Shown: positions 36,090-45,702, counted from the first letter of the stretch. The stretch is 64,000 nt of DNA from an uncultured Pelagibacteraceae bacterium (GCA_902560625.1 CACEMD010000001.1:62001-126000); one strand, 5' to 3'. Numbers and translations: made by a program. The notes: generated by a model not told the origin, from the letters alone.

Positions 36090-39086
36090 ATGTCACAAAA
36101 TTATAGATTGGAAAATATTGGATTAATAAATAGGAAAAAAAAAATTTCTTTTAAATTCAATAAAAAAAAATACTACGGTTATGAGGGAGATACTATTGCA
36201 TCTGCATTAATTGCAAATGGTGTCCATCTTGTAGGAAGAAGTTTTAAATATCACAGACCAAGAGGCTTTTTTGGTGCAGGTGTCGACGAACCTTATGCAA
36301 TCGTTCAATTATATCGGAATAACGAAACTGATCCCAATGTAAGAGCAACTGAACAAGAGCTTTTTGAGGGACTTGAAGCCAAAAGCGTAAATTGTTGGCC
36401 AAATGTAAATTTTGATATTGGAGCAATTAATAATTTTCTAAGAATGTTTTTCCCAGCTGGTTTTTATTATAAAACTTTTATGTGGCCAAGAAGCTTTTGG
36501 TATAAAATTTATGAACCAATTATCAGAAAAGCAGCAGGTTTTGGAAAAGCTTCAATTAAACACGACAAAGAAAGATATGAGCATAAATATGAATATTGTG
36601 ATATTTTAGTTACTGGGTCTGGCCCTTCAGGATTGGCAAGCGCTTACGCTGCTGCAAAAAATGGTGCAAAAGTAATTTTAGCAGAAGAAAAACCAAGGTT
36701 TGGTGGAAGCCTATTAACCTCAGATGTAAATATTGGAAATCAGTCAGGACATGAATGGGCAGACAAAATTATTTCCGAATTAAAAACAATGCCAAATGTA
36801 ATTGTTAAAAATAGATCTCAAGTTTTTGGGTATTATGATCATAATATGTTAGTTATGTCAGAAAGAGTAAGTGATCATTTACCAAAGACTGAAAAATATA
36901 TTCCAAAACAAAGACTTTGGTATATTAGAGCAAAAGAAGTTGTTATTTCATCTGGCTCAATTGAAAGACCTTTAGTATTTGGAAATAATGATACGCCAGG
37001 AGTAATGTTATCTTCAGCTGCTAAAGAGTATATGAAAATTTATGGAGTTTTAGTTGGAAAAAAACCTTTAATATTTACAAATAATGATAGTGGTTATGAA
37101 ACAGCAATCGAATTTAAAAAAAATGGAATTGATTCAATTATATTAGACTCAAGAAAGAATCCTAAATCAGATATAATTACAGAAGTACAAAATTTGAATA
37201 TTCAAATAAAATATTCACATGTAGTGGTAGCTGCCAAAGGATATAAAAAAGTTAGCTCAGCAGATATTGCTGAAATATCAGAGGATAAAAAAAATTTAGG
37301 TAAAATTGAAAATATTTCATGCGATTGTATTTGTGTTTCAGGTTTTTGGACGCCAACTATTCATCTCGCATCACAGTCTGGTAGCAAGACATCATTTAAA
37401 AAAGAAATAGATGCTTTTGTACCAAGCAACTCTAAACAAAATGAAACTACAGTGGGCTCAGCAAATGGTATATTTTCATTAAATGAAACTATCAATAATG
37501 CTTTTGAAAATGGACACTCTTTATCAAAGAAAATCACAAACAAAGATAATAAAGTTTCTATACCAACTGTCGTAGAAAAAAAAACATCATCACATGATAA
37601 ATTTTGGTGTGTTCCACTTCCTAAAGGAAAAAATTATAAAAGATTTTTAGATTTTCAAAATGATGTTGCTGTATCAGATATTGAGCTTGCTTTAAGAGAA
37701 GGTTTTAGATCTATAGAGCACGTAAAAAGGTATACAACTCTTGGAATGGCAACCGATCAAGGAAAAACAAGTAATTTAAATGGATTACAACTTGTTTCAG
37801 AAGTAGAAAATAAGGTTGTGCCACAAGTAGGTCATACAACTTTTAGACCTCCTTATACTCCAGTTTCTATAGGAGCAATTGTTGGAAGAGAAATAGGAAA
37901 ACATTCTAAACCAACAAGAAAATCTCCTATTCACGATTGGCATGAAAAAAATAATGCTGTTTTTGTTGATGCAGGTGTTTGGCTACGACCAAGATATTAT
38001 AAACAAGGTAACGAAAGTTTATTTGAAGCATCAAAAAGAGAAGCTAAAAATGTAAGACAAAATGTAGGATTATGTGACGTAACTACATTAGGAAAAATAG
38101 ATGTCAAAGGCCCTGACTCTGCTGAATTTTTAAATAGGGTTTATACAAATGCCTGGCTAAAATTACCAATTGGGAAAGCAAGATATGGAGTGATGCTTAG
38201 AGAAGATGGAATTGTTATGGACGATGGAACTACAACTCGTATTTCTGAAAACCATTATCATATGACAACTACAACTGCTCAAGCAGCAAATGTTCTTTCT
38301 CACCTTGAATATTATTTACAAATAGTTTGGCCAGAATTGAACGTGAATGTGGTTTCTTCAACAGAGCAGTGGGCTGGAGCAGCTATAGCTGGTCCAAAAT
38401 CTAGAAATTTATTAGAAAAACTTTTTCCAGATAAAAACGTTTCAAATGAAGGTTTACCATTCATGGGTTATACAGAGGGAAATTTTTTTGGATGTAATGC
38501 AAGAATATTTCGAATTTCATTTTCAGGTGAATTGGCATATGAAATAAATGTTGAGTCAAATAATGGTTACTTCATGTGGGAAAAAATAATGGAAGTTGGT
38601 AAGGAATTTAATATACAGCCATATGGAACTGAAGCTTTATCAACACTGAGAATTGAAATGGGACATGTAGCTGGATCTGAATTAGATGGAAGAACAATTC
38701 CATTTGATAATTCTTTAGAGGGACTGGTCAGTAAAAAGAAAGATTTTATTGGAAAAAGATCCTTAGAAAAATCTGCATATACTGCACCGAACAGACAAAA
38801 ATTGGTTGGTGTTGTACCTTTAGATAAAAAAACAAGTATTCCAGAGGGATCGTATTTGGTTAAAGATGCTAATGCAAAACTCCCAAACCCAAAATTAGGA
38901 CATGTATCAGCTTCATGTTGGAGTGTAGAATATGATAACCCATTTTCCTTAGCAATTCTAAAAGATGGGAAAAATATGATTGGAAAAAAACTTTTTGCAT
39001 TATCTCCATTAAGAAATAAAAAAATCCCAGTAGAAATTGTTTCTTCACATTATGTAGACCCTGATGGAAAAAGAGTACGATCATGA
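36090..39086 (+). CDS. soxA: Sarcosine oxidase / N-methylglutamate dehydrogenase alpha-type subunit
   Basis: 998 residues, full length for the alpha subunit. Order: a small ferredoxin-like N-terminal domain (about 15-100, GYEGDTIASALIANG and RSFKYHRPRG), an NAD-binding Rossmann domain (TGSGPSGLASAYAAAKNG, about 173-190) and a C-terminal GcvT-like THF-binding domain (from about 640; FSGELAYEINV, GAAIAGPKSRNLL). The last domain captures formaldehyde as methylene-THF. The sequence contains the usual VGRSF and GATCG-like contexts; no frame break is seen. It is homologous to MgdC, so N-methylglutamate is an alternative substrate. Gamma subunit overlaps its end by 4 bases. Confidence 0.93.
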   Translation: MSQNYRLENIGLINRKKKISFKFNKKKYYGYEGDTIASALIANGVHLVGRSFKYHRPRGFFGAGVDEPYAIVQLYRNNETDPNVRATEQELFEGLEAKSVNCWPNVNFDIGAINNFLRMFFPAGFYYKTFMWPRSFWYKIYEPIIRKAAGFGKASIKHDKERYEHKYEYCDILVTGSGPSGLASAYAAAKNGAKVILAEEKPRFGGSLLTSDVNIGNQSGHEWADKIISELKTMPNVIVKNRSQVFGYYDHNMLVMSERVSDHLPKTEKYIPKQRLWYIRAKEVVISSGSIERPLVFGNNDTPGVMLSSAAKEYMKIYGVLVGKKPLIFTNNDSGYETAIEFKKNGIDSIILDSRKNPKSDIITEVQNLNIQIKYSHVVVAAKGYKKVSSADIAEISEDKKNLGKIENISCDCICVSGFWTPTIHLASQSGSKTSFKKEIDAFVPSNSKQNETTVGSANGIFSLNETINNAFENGHSLSKKITNKDNKVSIPTVVEKKTSSHDKFWCVPLPKGKNYKRFLDFQNDVAVSDIELALREGFRSIEHVKRYTTLGMATDQGKTSNLNGLQLVSEVENKVVPQVGHTTFRPPYTPVSIGAIVGREIGKHSKPTRKSPIHDWHEKNNAVFVDAGVWLRPRYYKQGNESLFEASKREAKNVRQNVGLCDVTTLGKIDVKGPDSAEFLNRVYTNAWLKLPIGKARYGVMLREDGIVMDDGTTTRISENHYHMTTTTAQAANVLSHLEYYLQIVWPELNVNVVSSTEQWAGAAIAGPKSRNLLEKLFPDKNVSNEGLPFMGYTEGNFFGCNARIFRISFSGELAYEINVESNNGYFMWEKIMEVGKEFNIQPYGTEALSTLRIEMGHVAGSELDGRTIPFDNSLEGLVSKKKDFIGKRSLEKSAYTAPNRQKLVGVVPLDKKTSIPEGSYLVKDANAKLPNPKLGHVSASCWSVEYDNPFSLAILKDGKNMIGKKLFALSPLRNKKIPVEIVSSHYVDPDGKRVRS

Positions 39087-39670
39087 CACACTTATCACCT
39101 CTTCACAATATTCATATTACAGGATCATATGGAAACTATGAAGATAAGGATGAAAAGAATTTATTAAAAATTTCAGAAGTAAAAAATTTATTAATAGTTC
39201 AATTAGTTCAATATAAAAATTCTTTATTAAAATTAGATGATTTAGAAATTGATAATATAAAATTGAAAAATGAAACTCAATCCGTAGCTTATAATCAAAA
39301 TACAAGAATTCTATGGAACTCTCCTAAAAACTGGCTTTTGATATCCTCAAATAAAGATTTAATCAAAAAAATTAATGAAAAATTTAAAGAGAGTGATTTT
39401 GCAGTTACAGATTTATCACACTCTAGAACTGTAATTGAGATAGATGGCAATAACGTTAAAGAGGTCTTAAAGAAAGGTTGCCCTTTTGACTTTAACTCTT
39501 TCTCACTAAATTCTTGTATTAACTCAATTTATAATGGGATAGCTTTTACTGCTGATATGATTGAGGATAACCCTTACAAAATAAGACTTTTTACTCTAAG
39601 AAGTTTTGGAGAGTCTTTTTATCATTCTATTACAGATGCATCTTTAGAGTTTGGTTATCAAGCAATTTAG
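39083..39670 (+). CDS. soxG: Sarcosine oxidase gamma-type subunit
   Basis: 195-residue small subunit with the weakly conserved SoxG/MgdD pattern: VTDLSHSRTVIEIDG in the middle, LKKGCPFD and TLRSFGESFYHSITDASLEFG near the end. It stabilises the complex and has no cofactor of its own. Starts inside the last codons of soxA (ATGA overlap). Its end is 3 bases from the stop of the convergent GNAT gene. Confidence 0.88.
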   Translation: MTHLSPLHNIHITGSYGNYEDKDEKNLLKISEVKNLLIVQLVQYKNSLLKLDDLEIDNIKLKNETQSVAYNQNTRILWNSPKNWLLISSNKDLIKKINEKFKESDFAVTDLSHSRTVIEIDGNNVKEVLKKGCPFDFNSFSLNSCINSIYNGIAFTADMIEDNPYKIRLFTLRSFGESFYHSITDASLEFGYQAI

Positions 39671-39673
39671 AAG

Positions 39674-40129
39674 CTATATTTCAAGATCAAAGTAACATGA
39701 ATTAGAATCTTTTTTATAGTTTGCAAACGGCGCACAAGTCTTAAAGCCAAACTTTTTAAACAATTTTCTAGCAGACCCAAAAAAATCTCCTGCTCCAGTT
39801 TCAATACTTAGTTTTTTAATGCCTTCTCTTTTAGAAGCAGCAATTAAGTGTGAAATAATTTTTTTTCCAACTCCTTTTCCTCTAAATTCATCTTTTACTC
39901 TTATTGACTTAAACTCTCCATTTTCTTTATCTAAAAATTTTAATGCCCCACATCCAATTAATTGATTATTTTCCCAAAAACTCCAAAATTTTATAGTGGG
40001 ATCTTTTAAACCTTTTATATCTAGTACATGACAACTATCATCTGGTGAAACAGATCTTAGCTCAATAAAATGTTTTATTAGCAAATCATTTACATCAGTA
40101 TTATCAAAATTGTTTTCTATAACTTTCAT
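39674..40129 (-). CDS. GNAT-family N-acetyltransferase
   Basis: 151-residue GNAT acetyltransferase. The acetyl-CoA binding motif appears as VKDEFRGKGVGKKII near residue 80 (R-x-x-G-x-G pattern), with GAGDFFGSARKLFKKFGFK further on. The substrate is unknown. It is translationally coupled to purK by a 4-base overlap, a common opportunistic arrangement. Confidence 0.85.
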   Translation of the reverse strand: MKVIENNFDNTDVNDLLIKHFIELRSVSPDDSCHVLDIKGLKDPTIKFWSFWENNQLIGCGALKFLDKENGEFKSIRVKDEFRGKGVGKKIISHLIAASKREGIKKLSIETGAGDFFGSARKLFKKFGFKTCAPFANYKKDSNSCYFDLEI

Positions 40130-41175
40130 AAAGTAAATAGTTTTGTTATATGACCCATTTTTCTATTTTTTTTGACATCTTTTTTTAAATAATCATAAAA
40201 AAATTCATTATTACTAATTTTCTTATTTCTATATTCAAGAATGTCATTACCTATTAAGTTTATCATTTTAGCATTAAATAACTTTATCGTTTTTCTTTTC
40301 TCTAAATTACATACAGCTCTGATATGGTTCTCAAATTGACTAATATTATGAGAATTAATTGTTAAATGTCCTGAATTATGTACACGAGGTGCAATTTCAT
40401 TTACGTAAAGATTTTCATTTTTATCTATAAAATATTCAACACATAACGTTCCAATATATTTTAGTTCTTCCGAAATCAATTTTGCCCATTTTTTTGAAAC
40501 ATCAATAATTTCATTATTTATTTTTGCAGGTATTTTTGAAGATTTTAAAATTTGATTTTCATGGATGTTCTCTATTGGTTCATAAATTTCATAACTATTT
40601 GGTCCAAATCTTGTAATGATGACTGAAATTTCTTTTTTTAGGTCAACTAATTTTTCAAAAATATATTCTTTTTTATAATCTATTGTTAGCAAATCTATAT
40701 CTTTAATCGAATTAATTTTAAATTGTCCTTTACCATCATAACCCAATGTACATGTTTTAAGAATTCCAGGTATCAATTTAGAGTTAGATTTTAAATCTTC
40801 AATACTTTTTATCTTAACATATGAAGTAGTTTTAATATCAAGGTTATTAATAAAATTTTTTTCCTTTAATCTATTTTGTATTATTTGATTTATTTCTGGA
40901 CTAGGTAAAACTTTTTTAATTTTGTCTATAATTTTTAATGTTGTATAAGGAATATTTTCAAATTCAAAAGTCACCAAATCGACTTTCTCAACAAACTCAT
41001 TAATTTTTTTTTCGTTGTTATACTCTCCTAAAATAAAATTGTCTGAAAACTTTTGACCAGGCGCATCAATATCATTGCAGAAAATAATGGTTCTTATACC
41101 AATTTTTCTTGCTGCTGAGGCCAATAAACTTCCCAGTTGTCCTCCCCCTATGATTCCAAGAGTAGTTTTATTCAT
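40126..41175 (-). CDS. purK: N5-carboxyaminoimidazole ribonucleotide synthase PurK
   Basis: 349-residue ATP-grasp enzyme of purine synthesis, carboxylating AIR to N5-CAIR. N-terminal GGGQLGSLLA and the ATP-grasp segments GILKTCTLGYDGKGQ and EISVIITR, then NEIAPRVHNSGHLTI, are family-typical. Ends a purE-purK-GNAT run on the minus strand with a one-base overlap to purE. The end is conventional and no odd features are seen. Confidence 0.95.
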   Translation of the reverse strand: MNKTTLGIIGGGQLGSLLASAARKIGIRTIIFCNDIDAPGQKFSDNFILGEYNNEKKINEFVEKVDLVTFEFENIPYTTLKIIDKIKKVLPSPEINQIIQNRLKEKNFINNLDIKTTSYVKIKSIEDLKSNSKLIPGILKTCTLGYDGKGQFKINSIKDIDLLTIDYKKEYIFEKLVDLKKEISVIITRFGPNSYEIYEPIENIHENQILKSSKIPAKINNEIIDVSKKWAKLISEELKYIGTLCVEYFIDKNENLYVNEIAPRVHNSGHLTINSHNISQFENHIRAVCNLEKRKTIKLFNAKMINLIGNDILEYRNKKISNNEFFYDYLKKDVKKNRKMGHITKLFTL

Positions 41176-41669
41176 TAATAAGGTTGTTTTTTTACTGATC
41201 GAGTTTGTTTAACTCTCCATTTAATCAAATTTCTTTTTACTTTAGGATCGCTTATTGAGATTATAGAAGCAGATAATAAAGCAGCATTCACCGCTCCATC
41301 ATTCCCTATTGCAACTGTGCCAACAGGTATTCCCTTGGGCATTTGAGCTATTGAGAGCAAGCTGTCCAATCCTTTTAGTTTTTTACTTTCAATAGGTACC
41401 CCTATAACAGGCAGACTTGTTAAGGCTGCTATCATACCTGGAAGATGTGCTGAACCACCAGCACCTGCAATTATTACTGAAATATTATTTTTTTCGGCAT
41501 TTTTTGCATAATTATACATTCTATCCGGAGTTCTATGGGCTGAAACTATTTTTTTTTCATAATTTATTTTTAATATTTTTAGTACTTTTATGCAATTTTT
41601 CATTGTAGAATAGTCTGACTTACTACCCATTACGATTGAAACTTTAGGCATTTTTTTTATAAGAGACAT
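41175..41669 (-). CDS. purE: N5-CAIR mutase PurE
   Basis: 164-residue mutase converting N5-CAIR to CAIR in purine synthesis. The signature [25 protein letters not shown] and [17 protein letters not shown] are present, followed by IGVPIESK and the [15 protein letters not shown] block of class I PurE. First gene of the purE-purK pair. Divergent from the M19-like gene with a 50-base gap. Confidence 0.96.
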   Translation of the reverse strand: MSLIKKMPKVSIVMGSKSDYSTMKNCIKVLKILKINYEKKIVSAHRTPDRMYNYAKNAEKNNISVIIAGAGGSAHLPGMIAALTSLPVIGVPIESKKLKGLDSLLSIAQMPKGIPVGTVAIGNDGAVNAALLSASIISISDPKVKRNLIKWRVKQTRSVKKQPY

Positions 41670-41719
41670 ATTGTATGTTTTAATATCAAATAATTTGGCA
41701 CTATTATATATTTAATCTT

Positions 41720-42688
41720 ATGAATTATAGAATTGATAATTTACAATATTGTAACTGGTCTAGAGAAGTATTTCAAATAAATCGTGAAGCAGGATTAGAT
41801 GCTGTACATGTTACAATAGTATATCATGAGGATTATAAAGAATTTCTTAAAAAAACTGAAGAATGGGAAGCCCATTTTAGTAAAAATAATGATCTTATTT
41901 TTCATGGAAAAAATTATAAAGATATTCAGAAGGCAAAATTAGAAAAAAAAACAGCAATTTTCTTTGGATTTCAAAATTGTTCACCAATAGAGGACGATAT
42001 AAATTTAATTGAAAAAGTCTATGAGAAAGGGTGTCGTTTTATGCAACTTACTTATAATAATCAATCTCTTCTGGCAACAGGTTGCTATGAAAAAAATGAC
42101 AGCGGTGTAACAAATTTTGGAAAAGAAGCTATTAAAGAAATGAACAGACTTGGAATAGTAATCGACATGTCTCATTCAGCTGAAAAAAGTACATTAGACG
42201 CAATTGAAATTAGTGAAAAACCTATAGCAATAACCCATGCAAACCCGATATTTTGGCATAATGTAGTAAGAAATAAATCAAATAAGTTGTTGAAAATTTT
42301 ATCAGAGAACAATGGTATGCTTGGATTGTCATTATATGCTCATCATCTTAAAAATAGCACTAACTGTACTCTTGAAAGTTTTTGTGAAATGGCCGCAAGA
42401 ACTGCAGATATTATGGGAATTAAAAATATAGGTATTGGATCTGATTTATGTTTATACCAACCAGATAGTGTAGTTGAGTGGATGAGAAATGGCACATGGA
42501 CAAAAACAAAAAACTTTGGAGAAGGTTCAAAAAAAAAACCAGGCTTTCCTAAACAACCAGATTGGTTTATTGACTCAAGAGGATTTAAAAATCTTGAAAA
42601 AGGACTAGAAAAAATAGGCTTTAACAAAACAGAAGTAGATGGAATTTTAGGAAATAATTGGTTTAATTTTTACAAAGGAATAAATTAA
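41720..42688 (+). CDS. M19 (renal dipeptidase-like) amidohydrolase
   Basis: 322-residue protein related to membrane dipeptidases (peptidase M19). Recognisable metal or active-site regions are GFQNCSPIEDD (the bridging glutamate region), VIDMSHSAEKST and ITHANP (the two later histidines), and IGIGSDL near the C-terminus. The N-terminal H-x-D motif of classical M19 enzymes is not present in its usual form: the equivalent site reads DAVHVT, with Thr in place of Asp. Activity may be altered, or this is a distinct subfamily with another substrate. It is the first gene of four that overlap one another. Confidence 0.8.
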   Translation: MNYRIDNLQYCNWSREVFQINREAGLDAVHVTIVYHEDYKEFLKKTEEWEAHFSKNNDLIFHGKNYKDIQKAKLEKKTAIFFGFQNCSPIEDDINLIEKVYEKGCRFMQLTYNNQSLLATGCYEKNDSGVTNFGKEAIKEMNRLGIVIDMSHSAEKSTLDAIEISEKPIAITHANPIFWHNVVRNKSNKLLKILSENNGMLGLSLYAHHLKNSTNCTLESFCEMAARTADIMGIKNIGIGSDLCLYQPDSVVEWMRNGTWTKTKNFGEGSKKKPGFPKQPDWFIDSRGFKNLEKGLEKIGFNKTEVDGILGNNWFNFYKGIN

Positions 42689-44349
42689 TGGAAATTAAAT
42701 TGAGAGATCCAAAAAATGTCATGAAATTATCTAAATTAGGTAGTTTTCATCAATCAAAATTGTCTTTTCTTAGATCTTTTTTGCGAGAGTTTAAAGATTG
42801 GAATTATAAAAAAGATCTCTTTAATCTAGATGAAAATGGATGTGGACATGTTGTATATTCATTCAATAAAAATAATAAAGTATATTCTTTAATATGTTTT
42901 GGTAATAAAATAGATGACCATGAAAGATCGGACAGAGTAATAGCAACAAAATGGGATGCAGCCTTTACTTTGTACGACGGAATACCATCAAAAAAAGATA
43001 TTGAAAGATTAGCTTTAGACGTTCCAAAACAAGAGGTTGGTAGATTAACATATAAAGAACTGACTTTATCAAGGGCTAATAAATCAATTAGAATTTTTAA
43101 TCATGTAGTAGAGGCCCTATCAAATGGGAAACAGCCTGATAAAGAAAAATTATCTAAAGTTGGTTATTTATATAGAACAACAGCAGTATATGGTTCAGGG
43201 AAATTTGGATTAGCTGATAGATTTAGAGTTAAAAATAGAAAAGAAATTTTTGGTCCATTTAGACTTGAAATGATGTTAGTTTATTTGGTAAGACAATTTA
43301 CTTTTGATCAAGTTAATTATATTGCAAAGCAAAGAAACCCAAAAAAAGCTGTAAAACTTGATAGAAGTATTTGCAGGAGCTTGGGAATTGGTAATTCAAC
43401 CGGACTAGGAATGGCACCATTTATTGTCAACCATCCAACTCTTTTAAATAACTGGGTCCAAGCTAGAGAAAATGCACTGTTGACGATTAGAAAGATTAAA
43501 AATGTAAACAAAACAGATTTTGATTTATTTAAAAGCACCTTATTAAAATTCTTAACAAATATAACCTCATGGAATACAGAAAGCGAATTTCAAAAAAAAA
43601 AAATTAATAATTTAATTTCAGATTTGAAAAAAATTATTCTTCATTTAGATAGTAAAAAAAATTTTAAAAGTAATTTTTTGTTTAATGAAATATATCTTTG
43701 GTCGGAGAATAATTTAGGTGATGAATGTATTGAACTCATAGTATCTGTTATGATGGAACCTTATGATGAAATAGTAGATCCACTTATATTACAGATGAGC
43801 TCAGACGAGGAAAAATACTTTGATATTCCATGCAATAGAACAATAGAGAATTTAAGAAATATTCTAGAGAATAATTATTCAGAGATATTAAGAATAGATT
43901 TTGAAAGAAAGGAAAATAATAAAAATTTTTGGTTTATTTCAAAAAATAAAGAAGAACCAAGGCTATCAGACAGATTTTTAGAAAGTGGCTCTGAATTAGA
44001 ACAGCCACTTGCAATAGCTAGGGATATAAACAAACTTTATGAAAAAATATCTAATCAGAAAAATAGTATGAAAATTTCAAAATTCTTATCTGAGAATAAT
44101 GAACTGAGACATATAATAAGAAGAGCTTTTATAGTTGAAAAATTTCCTTACTCAGAAATTCAAGATAATACAATTGGCGATAAATTAATGCCAATTGATA
44201 TGTTAAGATTAAAATTATCTTTTTTTGGTGCTGTTAAGTTTGATCCAAGATCTGACAAATGGTTAAGAATAACAATGTTTCAAGGAGCACCTTTGCCAGA
44301 TGAACTTAAAAGTTTTGATGATCAATGGATTTATAATACTATAAATTAA
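42688..44349 (+). CDS. Uncharacterised protein, 553 aa, coupled to M19-like gene
   Basis: 553 residues without signal peptide or membrane segments. Notable conserved-looking stretches are HERSDRVIATKWDAAFTLYDG (about residue 75), KVGYLYRTTAVYGSGKFGLADRF, FGPFRLEMMLVYLVRQFTFDQVNY, and SICRSLGIGNSTGLGMAPFIVNHP in the first half, and a more variable charged second half. I do not recognise a family and no catalytic signature is evident, though the density of Gly and polar residues in the central part suggests an enzyme or ligand-binding protein. The ATG shares its A with the stop of the M19-like gene, so the two are almost certainly functional partners. Confidence 0.85.
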   Translation: MEIKLRDPKNVMKLSKLGSFHQSKLSFLRSFLREFKDWNYKKDLFNLDENGCGHVVYSFNKNNKVYSLICFGNKIDDHERSDRVIATKWDAAFTLYDGIPSKKDIERLALDVPKQEVGRLTYKELTLSRANKSIRIFNHVVEALSNGKQPDKEKLSKVGYLYRTTAVYGSGKFGLADRFRVKNRKEIFGPFRLEMMLVYLVRQFTFDQVNYIAKQRNPKKAVKLDRSICRSLGIGNSTGLGMAPFIVNHPTLLNNWVQARENALLTIRKIKNVNKTDFDLFKSTLLKFLTNITSWNTESEFQKKKINNLISDLKKIILHLDSKKNFKSNFLFNEIYLWSENNLGDECIELIVSVMMEPYDEIVDPLILQMSSDEEKYFDIPCNRTIENLRNILENNYSEILRIDFERKENNKNFWFISKNKEEPRLSDRFLESGSELEQPLAIARDINKLYEKISNQKNSMKISKFLSENNELRHIIRRAFIVEKFPYSEIQDNTIGDKLMPIDMLRLKLSFFGAVKFDPRSDKWLRITMFQGAPLPDELKSFDDQWIYNTIN

Positions 44350-44960
44350 TGAAATCGTTCAGTGAAATAGAAACAATTGCTAAGAGAGCAAGTAGGGCAT
44401 TAGGATATTCATGGGGCATATCTGAGGAAGTAGGAAAAAATATTAAATTATTAGAAATGTTTGGAATTAGTGGTGTGAAAAATTTTAATGCGTTTTGCAA
44501 AGAATTTAAAGGTAGAAAGTTTCAAAATATAACTTTAATTGCGAAAAAAAATCATTCTAATAACAATCATTATTGTCCAATTACAACTGGAGTTAATTTT
44601 TTGGATCAAGTAAATATACTTGATGAACTCATAGATTTAGAGTTTCAAAATATAGCATTTCCACTATTATTTCTTCCATTTGTAAGCAGAGCATCAGAAG
44701 TTATTGGTAAAAAAATCTTCTTAAAGTTAGATAATACAGAATTTTTATTAAATTTTAATCAGTCAATTTTCACTAATCTTTTCAACAACAATGTTATTAA
44801 TAGTAGCAAAATGATTCATATTAAATTTTTAAACAACAAGGACTCTTTTGGGGAAAGCGAGTGGAAAAATTTGTTAACATTATCACATAATACATTTGTA
44901 GATGAAAATGAAGGACTTAAAAAATCTGCAGCAGGAGCAGGACTAACTGATAATGACTAA
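44349..44960 (+). CDS. DUF3726-like protein
   Basis: 203-residue protein that I believe belongs to the DUF3726 family: the N-terminal helix (SEIETIAKRASRALGYSWGISEEVGK) and the CPITTGVNFLDQ segment fit my recollection of it. No known catalytic residues, membrane segments or signal peptide. It starts in the TAATG junction with the 553-aa gene and its C-terminal codons contain the start of the next small gene. The family assignment is from memory and not certain; function is unknown. Confidence 0.65.
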   Translation: MKSFSEIETIAKRASRALGYSWGISEEVGKNIKLLEMFGISGVKNFNAFCKEFKGRKFQNITLIAKKNHSNNNHYCPITTGVNFLDQVNILDELIDLEFQNIAFPLLFLPFVSRASEVIGKKIFLKLDNTEFLLNFNQSIFTNLFNNNVINSSKMIHIKFLNNKDSFGESEWKNLLTLSHNTFVDENEGLKKSAAGAGLTDND

Positions 44961-45111
44961 ACAAAATAAAGATATTAATAAATCAGACAGTGAAGAAATG
45001 TTATGTGAAGAGTGCAAAAAATTGCATGACTCAGTTTTTCAAAACTTAATTCTTACAGGTTTTAAAATATGTAATTCATGCAGGGTTTCAAAAACAATTT
45101 TCCCTGTTTAA
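44953..45111 (+). CDS. Small zinc-ribbon protein, 52 aa
   Basis: A 52-codon reading frame whose ATG (44953) lies inside the end of the DUF3726-like gene (8-base overlap). It encodes two CxxC pairs, Cys18/Cys21 (LCEEC) and Cys40/Cys43 (ICNSC), separated by 18 residues, the typical spacing of a zinc ribbon or zinc finger. The N-terminus is charged and polar. The stop overlaps that of the convergent Yip1-like gene by 4 bases. The conserved-looking cysteine arrangement plus coupling to the operon supports it as a real fourth gene. No family recognised. Confidence 0.75.
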   Translation: MTKQNKDINKSDSEEMLCEECKKLHDSVFQNLILTGFKICNSCRVSKTIFPV

Positions 45112-45656
45112 GAAAAATTACTTATAGGCAATGCATTCATTCTACTCATAACAAATGATACTGAAAGAAATGCTATTATTAAAAAGGACAAAAAAACAAC
45201 TCCAAATGATTTAAAATTTGATTTTAAATTTAAAATATTTTTACTAGATATAATTAGAGAAGCAAAAATCCAGAATTGTGTTAAAAGAATTATAGGAATA
45301 ACTAGATCTGGAACAACACCAAAAAATCTAATCAACCCAGGTGAATGTGCATAACCTACCGCTATTAAAACTTTTTTAAATGGCACATGAGATGACTCCT
45401 TGTCTGGAAACAGCTTAACACCAATTACAAATATAAATATTGTCCAAACAAACCAAGTAATTATAGCTGTTAATCCGGATATTCCTATTGATGTTCTAAC
45501 TATCGTATTCGCTGCAACTGCTCCCGCAACTCCATCTAATATCATTATAAGGCCAGCGAAATAAATTGCCGCCTCTCCATAATATTTATTATCTTTATAA
45601 ATAGTCTTGTCTAATTTTAGTGATCTAACAACAATATTTAAAAATTCTCCAAACAT
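45108..45656 (-). CDS. Yip1-family membrane protein
   Basis: 182-residue integral membrane protein with about five hydrophobic helices and a charged loop near residues 18-27. The middle segment VPFKKVLIAVGYAHSPGLIRFFG is characteristic of Yip1/YIPF-type domain proteins in bacteria. Function is unknown. It sits 46 bases downstream of nothing on its own strand; the DmdA-like gene upstream ends elsewhere, so it may form a separate unit. Convergent with the zinc-ribbon gene. Confidence 0.75.
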   Translation of the reverse strand: MFGEFLNIVVRSLKLDKTIYKDNKYYGEAAIYFAGLIMILDGVAGAVAANTIVRTSIGISGLTAIITWFVWTIFIFVIGVKLFPDKESSHVPFKKVLIAVGYAHSPGLIRFFGVVPDLVIPIILLTQFWIFASLIISSKNILNLKSNFKSFGVVFLSFLIIAFLSVSFVMSRMNALPISNFS

Positions 45657-45702
45657 TTAATAAGTTTATAAAGGCAGAATTGTATATATTCTCCCTAAAA
45701 TA

